Assembly: GCA_963969495.1 (NCBI GenBank) | Contig: OZ018328.1 | Coordinates: 130,332,545-130,396,544 of the forward strand | Source of the DNA: Ceratothoa steindachneri | Lineage: Eukaryota; Arthropoda; Malacostraca; Isopoda; Cymothoidae | Direction: 5' to 3' | DNA: 64,000 nt | Shown here: positions 1 through 11,273 of the stretch, piece by piece | How positions within the stretch are numbered: the first letter of the stretch is position 1 | How the letters are laid out: each line of letters starts with the position of its first letter | Translations under genes and position numbers: made by a program | The notes under the pieces: model-generated | Told to the model about the DNA's origin: nothing | The model's database searches: none | The model's input: only the letters and a program-made list of their open reading frames with translations

Positions 1-60
1 CGATGGAACACTCCAGTCCGACTTCAAGGCAGGCCACAGGTTTGAATCGGCTATCGGCCC
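1..60 (+). repeat. possible tRNA-derived SINE tail (partial)
   Basis: The first bases contain CAGGTTTGAATCGG, close to a pol III B box (GGTTCGANTCC), followed by a short GC-rich tail that runs into a (TA)n tract. This resembles the end of the tRNA-like head of a SINE, but the upstream half with an A box lies outside the window. It could be chance similarity. Confidence 0.3.
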
Positions 61-63
61 TCC

Positions 64-66
<3 letters not shown>

Positions 67-130
<64 letters not shown>
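67..130. repeat. (TA)n microsatellite
   Basis: An uninterrupted AT/TA dinucleotide tract of about 64 bp immediately precedes the L2-like LINE relic. Confidence 0.98.
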
Positions 131-132
<2 letters not shown>

Positions 133-139
133 CGCTGGA

Positions 140-1180
140 AGGCCTTCAATTCTGATGCTTCTTTATCTCTTGGCAGCATTTGACACCGATGACCAATCCG
201 TTCCTCTCCATCGCCTTCGTGACTTTCTGGTTGGCTGGAATTGGGCTCATTCTGTTCACATATGGGTTAGATCTTTCGGTCAGTCGCTGTGTTCTACAGT
301 GTTTCCCATGACTGTCATTGACCCGCTCCTCTTTCGCATTTACCTCCTGACTCTTTGCCTTCTACGTCGGCTAGGTCTAGCCTTCCATTTACATGTTGCT
401 GACACGCAAATATTTCTCTCCTCTTCCCCAAACTCTTTCACCATGACCGTCGTAATATTTTATCCGCATATGAAACGTTTACTGAATGGTTATCGGATAA
501 CTTCTTAAACTCAACCATCACAAAACTGAGAGTTTTTTATGGGCACTTCAACAGATGTCGCTCGCTGTAAAAAGTGTAACCCCTCTCTTAATCTAAGTGG
601 CTACTCGATCGCGTTCTCCGACAACCTTAAAAACCTGGATGTTTCCTTTGACAGTTAATTTGATTTCAACTCGCATTTTGCTAATATCAATGAATCACCT
701 CTCTGTTTTCTTTTTGACCGAAACAGTTTTGAGATAACCATCCATGCCTTTGTTACCTCTCGCCTTAATTACTGTAACACTTTTCTTACTGGAGCTCGAG
801 TTTTCCTCCGGCGAGGACGGTTCTCTCGTGCCACACCCCTGATCTACGAACTATATTGGCTGCCTATTAAATTTGGAATTACTTTTAAAGTCCTCATTCC
901 CACATTTATCATCTTAACATCTCAACTCCACCTACATGTCCTCCACACTGTCAGTGTCCAGACAGCAATGAGCCCTTCTCTCGGGAAGTGCCTTGCTGCT
1001 TTCAGTTCTTCGCACTCGTCTCTCCTGCATAGTTAACCGTGCCCTCTCTGTTTTTACCCCTAAGCTTTCAAACGGGCTCTGTAATCCCACCTCTTCTGTC
1101 AGGCCTTTACCTAGTCAATGGATGGGCACACTGCGAAGGCTCAAAATCTTGAAGGGCGCCATATAAAACCTCTTTTATTA
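140..1180 (+). pseudogene. L2/Rex-like non-LTR retrotransposon relic, RT to 3' end
   Basis: The translation of 155-508 follows the L2/Rex RT pattern: AAFDT, then LLHRLRDF-like text, then a PLLF.IYLL block and ADTQIFLSS where YADDTQIYLSS is expected. The catalytic YADD has decayed to HVAD and the VPQGS block is missing. After a frame break, translation continues with typical C-terminal text (NLDVSFDS, VTSRLNYCNTFLTGA, IYELYWLPIKF). The stretch at about 1154-1180 (GGCGCCATATAAAA, then TTATTATTT) resembles the ends of L2-type elements, which finish in short A/T repeats. The copy is 5'-truncated at the (TA)n tract and has many stops. Family knowledge: L2 LINEs copy by target-primed reverse transcription. 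Inference: an old, dead copy. The clade could also be read as Rex-Babar or Daphne. Confidence 0.75.
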
Positions 1181-3520
1181 TTTGTTTTTCTCTTTACGCC
1201 ATTAGAGATCTGATTGGGAAGGACGCGTGGATGTTTTTGCACGTTCGGAAATCGACTTTGTTCGGGTCAAGTATCGAGAAAACAGTCGAGTTGCCTACTA
1301 TCGCTAAGTTTCAAATTGGTCCAGTTCAGAGCCATTTGTGTTACTAGATTCTACAGTAGTAGAAGAAAGTAAAAGATAAAATTTATTTGTCCACCAAATG
1401 CGAACAAGCAGTGGAGGTGGTGGGGTAGTGCTTGGTCCAATTTAAACTTAGATAATTTTGTCGTCTTAAGAAGTTTATATGGTACCGTCATCTATATTTA
1501 TGTTCTTGCATAATCATAATTCTGAGTACATGTTCATTGGACCGCATGTCTATTTTCGGCGTTTACATGAATCGATACATTTTGAGATAGAAAAAAAATC
1601 GTGACATTAATAAATGACTTCGTGTTAATTACCAAGATCGTTTATCAAATATGGGGAAGTTTTTTTTTTAAGGTCTTATGAGGCATTATTTTAAACATAC
1701 GAGAAACATTTCATAAATTCTCTTGCTTGATTCTGGCCAAAATATCCGACCCTACGAAAGTTAAGAGGTGCCAGCAATAGAAATAAGCGCCAAAGAGATC
1801 TTCATATGGACTCCATTGGCCTTGGCCATAAATAGCAATCTGGTTGCGTTGTAAGAAGTAGCAAGTAAATATTCACTATTATTTGGTCTGTATTTTGGGT
1901 ATGAAAAATACCCGAAGTGTCGTTCATTAGTGCGTATCGAAAATGTGACTAAACCTGGATAGAGGTCACTGGCCAGGAAAGACGTACACCCTAAATTTGG
2001 GCAGGGCTGTCATGGATCCTATTTAGTCATGCTGGATGGTACTGATGCGCAAGGACAACGCATTGTGGGAAAGGGTTGGAAGATAAACCTTTGTTATTAC
2101 TATTATTTTAAAAACAAAGAACCACATCTCCCCGTATGAAATGTATTTGAGACATTACCGAAGAAAGTGGCAAGATAAGGGAAAATGGAAATGACTGAAT
2201 GTACAGTTGCCCCAATTATTCATGGTCACACTTTACGCTACATTTCGTTCACTGACAATGGAATGTAATATCATTTTATGTAAGATGGAGTTTTTGGAGT
2301 ATATTTAATTATAAACATACCTAATAGGACATTTATCAATAAAATAAATTAAAATTAACGAGAAAAACTAGGTTATTGCGGTATTTGAAGCGTCACTGTC
2401 GAAATATTTTGATATAGTTTCGTTTCAAAACAGGATTGCCAAATTTCCCTAATTTTCATTTTTGCAACTTAATTAACTTCAAATATTTATTTCATTTTTA
2501 ACGATCGCTGTCAGAAAAATGTTCGCATTTACATTTGCCATATTTTCTATTTTTATCTCTGTTATGAAAAATATATTTACTTCAAAACACAGCATACTCG
2601 TAGCAAAGCCTAGTGATTGTCATCCAGAACTATTCGAGGGTTTATAGAACATATAAATAATTATATCATTATTAGCTTCGCTTGTCTGAAACATTTTGAA
2701 AAATGATACGTGACCAATTTGGACAACTGCACATAATTCAATATTATTATCTAAACAAATGGAGTACTTGTAGGCCTTGGAAACCGGTCGAGCGCGCGAC
2801 TCTCCCGAGGGTGTACCTTTTCAGCTTTCCTTGCGGCAGATCGGGAGAGACGCTCCCGCCTGGGACATGGCCAGTGGGAAGTCGGTAGGGATTAAGGTAA
2901 TGAATGTTGTCAAGGACATAAAGGGATTGAAAGAGACTCGAGGCGTGACGATAAATCAGGTCTACCATAAACACTAATAAAAGCCAAGCCAGAAAACATG
3001 AATGAGAAAAAAGTTCTATAAACAAAGAAAGAGGAGAAAATAGAAGAAGAAATAAGTACTAGTGCTAACCACTAAACCAGGTTGTGGTTCTAGAGTACCG
3101 GGAGACCCCTCAACTCTCTGGATTTAAGAATTGTCTCAAAAGTGCGGTTCAGAGTGGTTATCTTAAGGAAATGCTTGCGCCAAGAGACTTCAAGTTCACC
3201 ACAGACTTCGCCAAGGTCAACATCATCGCCAAAGTGCTTTCAAACGACGTGGGTTTGACCACATCAGTGCCACTCCTGCGTGGCACAGTCCAGGAAACAA
3301 AATTCTCGGGTCCAAATCTTCCCCACGTCAGCATCCCCTATCTAGATTTAGTCGTCTTCGTCAAGGCGATTTTGAAAATTTGCTGCAGAACAGGGGTAGA
3401 TTAAGGAGTGATTGTGTCTAATGCTAAGCACATTTTCTTTCATTTGCTATAACAATGATTACCCCCATCACACATCATACCCGATGGAGTGTGATAGTGG
3501 CTAACTGTTGCTAGAGTAAC
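1181..3520. other. intergenic AT-rich sequence with no recognised gene
   Basis: I recognise no element here. Two short GC-richer islands stand out: about 2770-2960, and an open frame at 3084-3404 (106 codons, plus strand) containing LAPRDFKFTTDFAKVNIIAK. Neither matches a family I know. The 3084-3404 frame could be a host exon or retrocopy fragment, or chance. I do not call a gene. Confidence 0.5.
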
Positions 3521-3529
3521 CGCTGTGTA

Positions 3530-3810
3530 AGAAGATAAGAAAAGAAGTCTATGATAGGAGAATCAATAGCCCGTAGGAGACAGCTCCTGTTTCCATCCCC
3601 AAATTCCACCGAGCATCCACATCCATAAAACTATCCAGTCTCTTCTCATAAGTCCCCAGGGAAGATGCTTCTATCACACGACTACTGAAACTATTCTGTT
3701 CATCTATTACTCGAATTGTAAACTAATTTATACCAATCTCTTTTCTAAGGTTGTCTATCTTACATCCATTGCTACGTGCCATATCCTTTTCACTATCCTG
3801 TTCATACTCG
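3530..3810 (-). pseudogene. CR1-like LINE 3' tail (copy T1)
   Basis: Read on the minus strand, the frame gives ARSNGCKIDNLRKEIGIN, a stop, then FTIRVIDEQNSFSSRVIEAS and YEKRLDSFMD. This is the C-terminal signature of CR1/Jockey-group ORF2 proteins (FF..RVV..WN.L...VV.A.....FK.RLD). The same tail occurs at 19380-19720 and 61490-61870 on the minus strand and at 32880-33180 on the plus strand. All copies are 5'-truncated to a few hundred bases, as expected when reverse transcription from the 3' end stops early. The conserved tryptophan of VV..WN is Q here and one stop interrupts the frame. Confidence 0.65.
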
Positions 3811-3989
3811 CGAAATATTAGGCATTGGTGGTCCGCCATTTTCAGTTTAACCAGCATTTCAATTCCTAATTTCATGCCCTCGAAAAATCCTATTAACAGG
3901 AGCGTCCAAGAGGATAAGTAGCGTAGTAAGTTGGTGGTACTTAATTCAGAAACTAGTTTCAGAATTACGTAGAACTCAATCTTCACAAT

Positions 3990-4250
3990 ACAATGATATT
4001 TGGAATCCTAATAACTATTTAAGGCTTTTTACTAGAGTCCAAATATAATTGTCAGTGTGAAGATGGAAGTTTACCCACTTCCGAAACTAGATTCTGAATA
4101 AAGCCCTTCCAACACACTGCGTTTCTTATCCGATTCTGCCGGGTCATTTTTTTACAGATTCCAACGGTCTTCTTATTAGTTTTCACATGTTTATAAAGTA
4201 AATTAATAATCATTCATTGTGCATAATATCGTTTTAAAGCCACTTTATCG
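3990..4250. other. short spacer with no recognised content
   Basis: AT-rich spacer between the CR1-like tail and the pyrimidine-rich tract. No open frame or motif stands out. Confidence 0.5.
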
Positions 4251-4590
4251 CTATTTTTCTCCCTCTCTTGTGTACACTTTTACTTTCTCATATCCTACTC
4301 ATCTCCCTCACATTCTCTTCTCTCGTCTCCAATGTCTATTTCCATTTCATCTCTTACGCTCATCCCCTTTCATCTCCTACTATGCTTTTCCACTCAACTC
4401 CTAAGTTCGTCCCCTTTCATCTCCTACTCTCCCACTTATCTTCTCTCACTCATCCTATTTCATTTCCTACTCTCTCCTCCCACTCATCTCATATGCTCAT
4501 CCCATTTCATCTCTTACATTCTCCCCTTTCACATCATACCTCCCACTCATTCATATCCTGGTCTCCTCTCCCACTCTCGAAATATTAGAC
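4250..4590. repeat. pyrimidine-rich degenerate tandem repeat
   Basis: A C/T-rich tract with recurring variants of CTCATCCCCTTTCATCTCCTAC spaced by roughly 20-35 bp. Three overlapping open frames through it (around 4219-4946) are a by-product of low complexity and are not called as genes. The sequence beyond 4600 becomes mixed and unrecognised. Confidence 0.75.
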
Positions 4591-4599
4591 ATTACTGGC

Positions 4600-5080
4600 C
4601 CGCCCTTTCTTCCCTTACAGCCGAGTATTTTCCTGAGGTGATGGTGGTGAGAGGTGATAAAAAGAAGAGGATGTGTTGGACGGAAGCCGGGAATGTGGGT
4701 ATGAGAGGGAGGGTGAAGGGGGGGTTCATCATTTCCGTGATAGTTCGACGCGGTTCATTTACATGCCAACCCCGACGGTCGTCTTCCGCCGGAATGAGAA
4801 ATAGTCGCTTCCGTCGTGGAGTGAAGCCACCACAGCCTCGCGGTCATCTAGTTACGACCTTTTTCCATCTTCACCTCAACTTACAACCATCGCACGCTCC
4901 TCCTTCCCCCATAACGTATGTTAGTCGGTCGCTATTTCCGGATTAGTTCTGTCTATTTCGGGTTGTCAACCTGTCGCTCATATTCTAACTTGGCATCTCG
5001 CCTCTTCTTTATGCGTGCATCATGCCGCATTAGGTGTCCATCGGTTTATTGGGTGCCCATCATCTTTCTTATTGCCACTA
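4600..5080. other. unassigned sequence
   Basis: Moderately GC-rich sequence with no recognisable domain. The open frames across it are short, overlap in several frames and have no protein-like pattern. Confidence 0.4.
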
Positions 5081-5084
5081 CAAA

Positions 5085-5315
5085 CGTTTTCGAACACACG
5101 ATTTTACCACTCCATATATTTACCAATCGATGTTTTTACTATTGTACAAGTTTGTCACTCAATTTACAACTCCACGAGCTTACCACCCACTTATCAACAC
5201 TCTACATGTTTACCACAATACATTTACCACTCTATATTTATAATTCCACACAGTTACCACTAAACGTGATTACCACTCAACACTTTTTCTTATACGTTTG
5301 CCACTCCTCACGTTT
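5085..5315. repeat. degenerate minisatellite of about 15-20 bp
   Basis: The motif TTACCACTC followed by a short A/T-rich stretch recurs about twelve times with variable spacing (TTACCAATC, TTACCACCC, TACCACAAT, TTACCACTAAAC, TTACCACTCAAC). The overlapping open frames here come from the repeat. Confidence 0.75.
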
Positions 5316-5551
5316 AAATATATGGGATAAAAATAGGAAAAAAACAACCAGAAGAGGACGAAAAAAAATAATAAATGGAATTTAAATAGAACGAGGACCA
5401 CTGACTTTAGAGGCAGTCCAAAGAGAAATTAGTAATCATCACTGCTCTCACAAATTGGGGTTGATGTGCATCAATCTCACTAAAATATACCCACCCTTTT
5501 AAAGTGTAAAGGAAATGGTGAAGATAGATACTCTTGCAGGTATTAGGGACT

Positions 5552-5660
5552 TGAGGGGCACACAACAGCTAACCTTTGGGCTGGGAGGGCACGCAACTGC
5601 TAAATTTGGGGATAGGAGGGCACGCAGCTGCTGGCTTTGGGGCTGGGAGGGCATGTAATA
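5552..5660. repeat. tandem repeat, about 32 bp x 3.4
   Basis: Units start with GAGGGCACGCAACTGCT or close variants at about 5552, 5584, 5615 and 5647. Each runs through a TTTGGGG-rich part to the next GAGGGCA. The copies differ at several positions. Confidence 0.85.
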
Positions 5661-5664
5661 TTCC

Positions 5665-6885
5665 AGATTCTGCTATTCCTAAACTTAAGGCAAGGGGGGT
5701 TACAGATGAAGTAAAAATGTGGCTTTATCGTCCACAGCACTAATAGGTTAGTTTTACTGCAATTTCTCGTCTAAGTTTATCACAAATTTGCCCATCGAAG
5801 ATGGCAATAGGCAAAAGTAAAATGTGAATGAGCAAAAGCAGGAAGTAAAAAAGTGTTGAAAAATCTCTGAAAGGAGAAATCAAACCAAAAAGATGCATTC
5901 AGGGAGTCAAGGCCTTTGACACAAGGTCTTTTGCTCATATCTTTGATTCTGTATGGACCTTTTTAATGTTGGCGCTAGTTTCAGAAGTCCTTGAGTAAAT
6001 ATTGACGAAGAAACGGTGCATTTCTCTCTGAAGTCTAAACACAAATTAACGAAAAATACAACCAATGGTACGAAATTGAATCAATGGCTGATCTGACAAA
6101 AGGGCAAGAATCCCAAACTGCGACAGTTATAAATGCTAAAAAAACAACATTTGATTCCCTTCCCATTTAAAAAGGCTTGCGTATGCACAACCTAAAGAGA
6201 TATTCTGGGTCAGGAGACTCGGTTAAACACGATCAGTAACAGCAGACGTGAGCTCATCAAACTCACATGATTAGAAGAGACGAAAATGGTGAGCAATGAA
6301 TGAGGGGACAGACATATTTTGTAAAGAGGAAACCCGGATGTTGACTGCTTGTATTGAACGGAAGAGAGAAAAAACTTGGCAAATGTCTGTTTTGGGGTCT
6401 ATGTGTGTGACAAATTACCCCATCAACAGAGATTAATGGAGTTGAATTGCCCTTTCCCGAAGAAATGTTATCGTCATTAATCACTGACGATTTTCATACT
6501 TACGACTGCTCTCGGGGAAGTGGAAATGGCTGCTCTCGCAAGGGCAATATCAGAACTAACTTTGACCTAAGTTGTGCTAAATTGATGAGCAAATGAAATT
6601 GATAGAATACATCGTCTCATTTATCTATCGTGTTTCAAGTGAATTTGAAATAAAAAAGGAAAGGATAAGAAACTGAATGATTAGGCGATAGGAGGAAAGC
6701 TAATTGACCTAACTAATTATATTTATTTATTTAATTAATAAATTGATTTACAATAAATGAGGTAAACTGTCCCCAAACAACACATGATTGATATCTGTGT
6801 AGGAAATGAAGATGCATTAATGCAAACAAAATCATATAAAACATGCTACGAATATTCAGGATTACAGCCCTGAATAATAAATTGA
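5665..6885. other. no recognised gene or element
   Basis: AT-rich sequence with only short open frames in both directions. I see no conserved protein motif, tRNA or clear repeat. Confidence 0.5.
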
Positions 6886-6889
6886 TCTA

Positions 6890-7190
6890 ACCTACTCATA
6901 AACATTTCTAAACTGTTAATATTTCCTAATTTTCAATCTGTCCTCAGATATCGATTTCATCCAACTTAAAGAAGTTTTCCTTCTTAAGTTATCAATTCCA
7001 CTACATATTTCGAATACCTGGATCATATTATCCCTCTCTAAATACTGCTCTGCATTCCTAGTTAATGAAGCCTATCTTCATAGCTCAGATGCCTAAGCCT
7101 CAATATCAATTTATTTATTCCACGCTCCAAAGCCTCAAGCATATTTACTTCCTACTTACAATGAGGAGGTAAATACAATTTCAAGGAGAG
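6890..7190 (-). pseudogene. CR1-like LINE relic, connection and C-terminal region
   Basis: The minus strand reads VNMLEALERGINKLI, then LRHLSYEDRL, then after a frame change RNAEQYLERDNMIQVFEI and GIDNL. CR1-like ORF2 proteins carry the corresponding series: LEKVQRRATKLI, then LSYEERL, then RR.RGDLIQVFKI, then GID. The order and spacing fit, so the assignment rests on several aligned blocks despite stops and frameshifts. Neither the catalytic RT domain nor the endonuclease is visible. It is an ancient decayed fragment. Confidence 0.65.
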
Positions 7191-7199
7191 GTCTAACAT

Positions 7200-9200
7200 A
7201 AACATTATAGGTACAGCCTACAAATTACTTATTTTTGTAGCTAGCATTTTTCCTGATCATGACCAACATCCTAATTACCCTATTGCCAGGTTCAATTGTT
7301 TGCTATGAACTTTTACTGAAGCTAGAGAAAATTAAAATGATTGGAAAGTACTAGGTTCAAGCAGTTTGCAAGGAGATTACCATGAGAAAGTTCTAGCTCT
7401 ACAACGACAACATGTACCAATGCGGAGTACTATAATTCTGGAATGATCACTGCAAAAGAGAGAGTAGCAAGTCCATAAACGAGATAAAATTATTTACATT
7501 GTTATAAAAGGTTGAATGTCTAATGAAAAATGGGGTTGGCCTGGGGTGAGAATAACCTTTGTTGGCTCTCATTTATGATCCCACACTCTCTGAAAACAGT
7601 ACAAATTTGGGCTTTAATGATTACTTTCCAGTTTCATCTTCTTGACCTTTCCTCGGTACAAAAAGGAAAAAAGTTCAGTGAATTTCAGATTCAAACTCGT
7701 GATAAAAAAGGCGAATGGTTCCCTGGACACACCCACAATTCAAGTTGACGCCTTCTCGGGGTGGCCGATTTTTACTCTTTTCATTTTGAAACTAGACGAT
7801 TAAAGGGAGAAAATCCTGCGTTCAGTAAATACTGAACCTGGAACGTCCTGTATGATAATTCTTATCGTATGCTGTAGGTGGAAAGGAAATACATCCATGG
7901 TAAAATGATAATACCATGGATGTATGAATTAATAATTGAAATAAAATTAGATACGTGAAGAAAGTTAAAAGAAAAATTGGCAAGTCTACAAGACTTAGAT
8001 ATAGGTTTAAATCGAATGAGATAAATGATTAGTTAGCCTTCCTTAATTCCACATTAATGTCGAGTGCATTATTTATTCCTTTAGGATATACTATATATTA
8101 CAAGACCCGCACCATAAATTACTTTTAAGTATAAGTATATAAATAGTAATTTCGTGGAAGTTCTAATGGCAAGTCTCATTTAGTTTTGCCTTGGAATCGA
8201 GTACTACTTATGTTATGAATGAATTCGGAACAAATATATCAGAAAGTTGAATTGTAAGTATATCATTAGTGGGTAATATAACTACAAATATTAATGGGTA
8301 ATGTCAGGTGATCCATTACATGTGGAATCCACAAGAAAAAGCCAAATATTTTTAATATTATTTTTTTCAATAGAGATCATTGAAAAGAATAAAGTTAAAA
8401 GTCTATTGTCAAATATTTATTTTTAAAAAATGGCTCCCATGTTTATAATATTCCTCAGTGGTAAAACAAAGCTACTCCTACTCACCATGAAGTTATCTAG
8501 AAGGCCTAGTCAATATTATAAACTTCATGTAACGCTTATATTTTGGTTTTATTTCGAATGCATAGACTATATTAGTGTATAGAATGGAACTATCTTCTGT
8601 CAAATGATGTATATAATAACTATGTACATGGTTTCGTTTTGGGGACCATTTGTATCTAATTGAAGAGAGGGGCAAATCTGTCGCAAAATATCAGGGCAAG
8701 ATTAGATATATTCCTATTTACGGTAGGAATTAAATAGTGGAGGTAAATATTGAAATTTGGAACCATTTGATCAGGCGACACACACAAGGTCATCCTTTTT
8801 AATTTGTTCAAATGTTTGAATAATTAATTTAAAACGTTAAATTTACTTAGTTTCAAATTTGGGAGGGATGAATTCTTTTGTCACCATTTCTTCCTTTTTG
8901 CGGTATCTCCAAATGAAATAAAGACGGTTTTTTGTTCTATTAAAATCATTCAGTAATTTAAGACTTGGATGAGTATTTTTACAATATGTATTTCAAAGAC
9001 GTAGCGATGTTAGAAAGGCTGAAACGTAGGAACTACTTCATTAGCTCTGAAATAAACCGTAGAAAGAAAAACTTCGTTCCTCGCAAGTAGGCGATTACGA
9101 AAACAACTGATTTTAGTATTTAATATTTAAAATCTTAAAAGATTCACTAATCATTACTTTTTAATTTAAGAAGGGTTTATTTTTAAGTATTTTAATAATA
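7200..9200. other. no recognised gene, AT-rich
   Basis: Long AT-rich stretch. Open frames at 7530-7748 (plus) and 8493-8675 (minus) are short and have no recognisable motif. The one structured item is the perfect inverted repeat at 7889-7925. Confidence 0.5.
7889..7925. repeat. perfect 14-bp inverted repeat (hairpin)
   Basis: Left arm ATACATCCATGGTA (7889-7902) and right arm TACCATGGATGTAT (7912-7925) are perfect reverse complements separated by 9 bases. It stands alone, with no run of T after it and no gene nearby. Confidence 0.85.
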
Positions 9201-9204
9201 ATTT

Positions 9205-9596
9205 CATCTTATTTTGGTTATGACATGTTTTTTATCAAAGTTATTTCTAATAATTCTTTTATAATATCAAAAAACAAAATGGTGAAGTTCAGAAATAAAT
9301 ATAAGTATCGAAATTTTGTGAATTTTTTAAAACTCAAAGTATTACAAATGGTGAAGTTCAGAAAATTTATTTTTATATATCATCTATTCTATAATTATAT
9401 TTTAGCAACGTGATATTTTGAAAGGGGGGGAAATTTAGTTTAGAGTTCCTTTTTAAAATTATTATAATTGGCGAAGTTCAGAAAATTCATAAAAATTTAA
9501 CCATGGCTGCTTTTTTTTAGATTTTAAATTTTAATCTTAGTAGCGAAGCGCAAGCTCGCCCCATAGGGGGAAGTGGCGAAGCCATTGCCTGGTATA
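9205..9596 (+). repeat. dispersed repeat Q, copy 1
   Basis: This stretch is a clear duplicate of 35310-35652. Both contain GGTTATGAC, the same A/T-rich core, repeats of TGGTGAAGTTCAGAAA, and TAGCGAAGCGCAAGCTC near the right end. They diverge at about the same points on both sides. The second copy lies inside the 3' part of LINE A5, so this could be a LINE 3'-UTR fragment or a separate small mobile unit. A run of G (9425-9431) is unique to this copy. Confidence 0.8.
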
Positions 9597-9599
9597 AAT

Positions 9600-10570
9600 T
9601 ATGCATTACTGCTTGTAAAAAACGGATTCAAATTTGTAAACAAACATTTGAAGACGGTCATTAAAACTTCTGTATAAACTTACAAACGTGGATAGCCTAC
9701 CCGAGTAGTATGTACTTCAGTTGTCTAAAAATCGACAGGAAGAGTATTTTTCGAATGCAAATTCCTAGTGGAGAGGACAGATGAGAATGTTCATTGAAAG
9801 ATCAGAGAACTTTTCGAGAAAAATGAAGAAATAAATAAAATATTGCAGGCGATAAGAGCCCTGTAGATTATATGCGCAGATGCGTTTTCCTTATTTCTGT
9901 CTCACTTTACTGTCACTCTCTTCCTTTCAACGCTAGAAGGCGAGGTCATGAGGAAGAAGATATTTCCTATTCTTTCTTGAGTATCAGTGGACGATTCTTT
10001 TGACTTACATGTAGATAAATTTGTAACCGTAGCCTAGAATTAGTAAATAAATTAGAAAAGGAAGAAGCCTGCTTTTATTTGATGCAGATGTACATGTTTA
10101 TCAACATTCTCGTACTGACATTACAGTTAACGGAATTTAATGAAGGCCCCTTTAATGGTAAGATAATTATTAATCTGGTTAGTCTCCTCATGTATTTTGT
10201 CTTAACTTTTCACTTTCTTTCTTCTCATGGTAGCCTTGGATGGAACGGTGGTGCTGGCTTGCCTTTATTTTCTAGTCATATCTCGATCAAAAGCCATCGA
10301 ACAAAGTTACAAATTATCTATACCAGTTTGCTTCATTTTTTAATTTTTATCTTCATTATCATGATTTATTTTGCCTGACCTTTGAGTTATCCGTAAATTT
10401 TAATATAGCTTCCACTAAATTCCTAGCGTTACCATGAAAAATAATGAAATATTATACAAACTGCAAAGATAGTCAAGCAGACTTGCGGCCTACCATTATT
10501 AAATATGATTGATCGAAGTGAGAAGTCACTATTAGAGGTAATGCTTTTTTTCCTCAGTGATGAATGTCTG
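9600..10570. other. no recognised gene
   Basis: AT-rich sequence. The frame at 10079-10378 (99 codons, plus) is leucine, isoleucine and phenylalanine rich because of base composition and matches nothing I recognise. Confidence 0.5.
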
Positions 10571-10574
10571 ATGT

Positions 10575-10750
10575 CTTAAGTGGGTCCTTCGTCACTCTAC
10601 GGACCAGCCAGGTGGAATTACTGCGAAGTTAAGTTAGATCGGGCATGGTTAGTCGTTAGATAGAGTTCAGATTCGGGTCGAGTTCATGGTGGCTGCCATA
10701 CGCTACAGCTACCTGTCGTTCGGATCTCACGTTAAACTATGGGTCCCCAC
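10575..10750 (+). repeat. 5S rRNA-related SINE relic (candidate)
   Basis: 10623-10663 reads GCGAAGTTAAG, a short diverged stretch, then TCGGGCATGGTTAGT and TTAGATAG. Animal 5S rRNA has GGAAGTTAAGCAACGTCGGGC, then GGTTAGTACTTGGATGGG, in the same order and spacing, and this part includes the internal pol III promoter. The 5' half of 5S is poorly matched. Downstream, CTCACGTTAAACTATGGGTC (10726-10745) looks like a conserved tail of an interspersed element rather than ribosomal sequence. Inference: a 5S-headed (SINE3-type) retroelement relic rather than a functional 5S gene. Confidence 0.45.
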
Positions 10751-10875
10751 TAAAAAATAAAAGGCTGCCTAGAAACAGGTGGTAAAGTTCCTACCATTTT
10801 TAGCAAAAAGGCAACTTTATCTCTGGTTAACTGATTTACGAAATCTGGACTTGGACGTAGTAAGAGATAAAAAGA

Positions 10876-10878
<3 letters not shown>

Positions 10879-10942
<64 letters not shown>
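10879..10942. repeat. (TA)n microsatellite
   Basis: About 64 bp of uninterrupted TA lies directly against the 3' end of the minus-strand LINE copy A1. Confidence 0.97.
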
Positions 10943-10946
<4 letters not shown>

Positions 10947-10959
10947 AGTGGTGAAATAG

Positions 10960-11273
10960 GGTGAAGTTAAATAATAGGTGAGTTCTCTGTTAAAAAGGGT
11001 ATCTCTGGCATGTACTGTGTTTTTTCTTATGTCAGCTGGGTTTTGTGTTGTATTTATATGTACCTACATAGATATTTTATCTTGTAGTCATAAATGTAGA
11101 ATTCAACCCTTTTTGGAGCGGGTTCTGTCCCGCTATTGGTATTTTCAGTTATGCAGTTTGTGTTGAGGTATAATTATTTCATTGACTTCGTTGGTGTTTA
11201 CTTTTGTTTTGTTTTAGCTAAAAGAACTTGAAACTAGGTTTGTTGATCGACTAGTTAATTGTGAGTGTCCTTG
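10960..11273 (-). other. 3' UTR of LINE copy A1
   Basis: On the minus strand, the stretch ending near 11105 reads AGCGGGACAGAACCC followed by CCAAAAAGGGTTGAAT. This parallels AGCGGGAATAAAACCCCCG and AAAGGCTTGAATGCC in the 3' UTR of A2 (24737-24778). The element end abuts the (TA)n tract at 10942. Short open frames here on the plus strand are not supported. Confidence 0.55.

Noticed and set aside
4219..4946. Overlapping frames up to 204 codons in the C/T-rich region
   Set aside because: Low-complexity pyrimidine sequence keeps several frames open. There is no protein-like conservation pattern and no recognisable domain.
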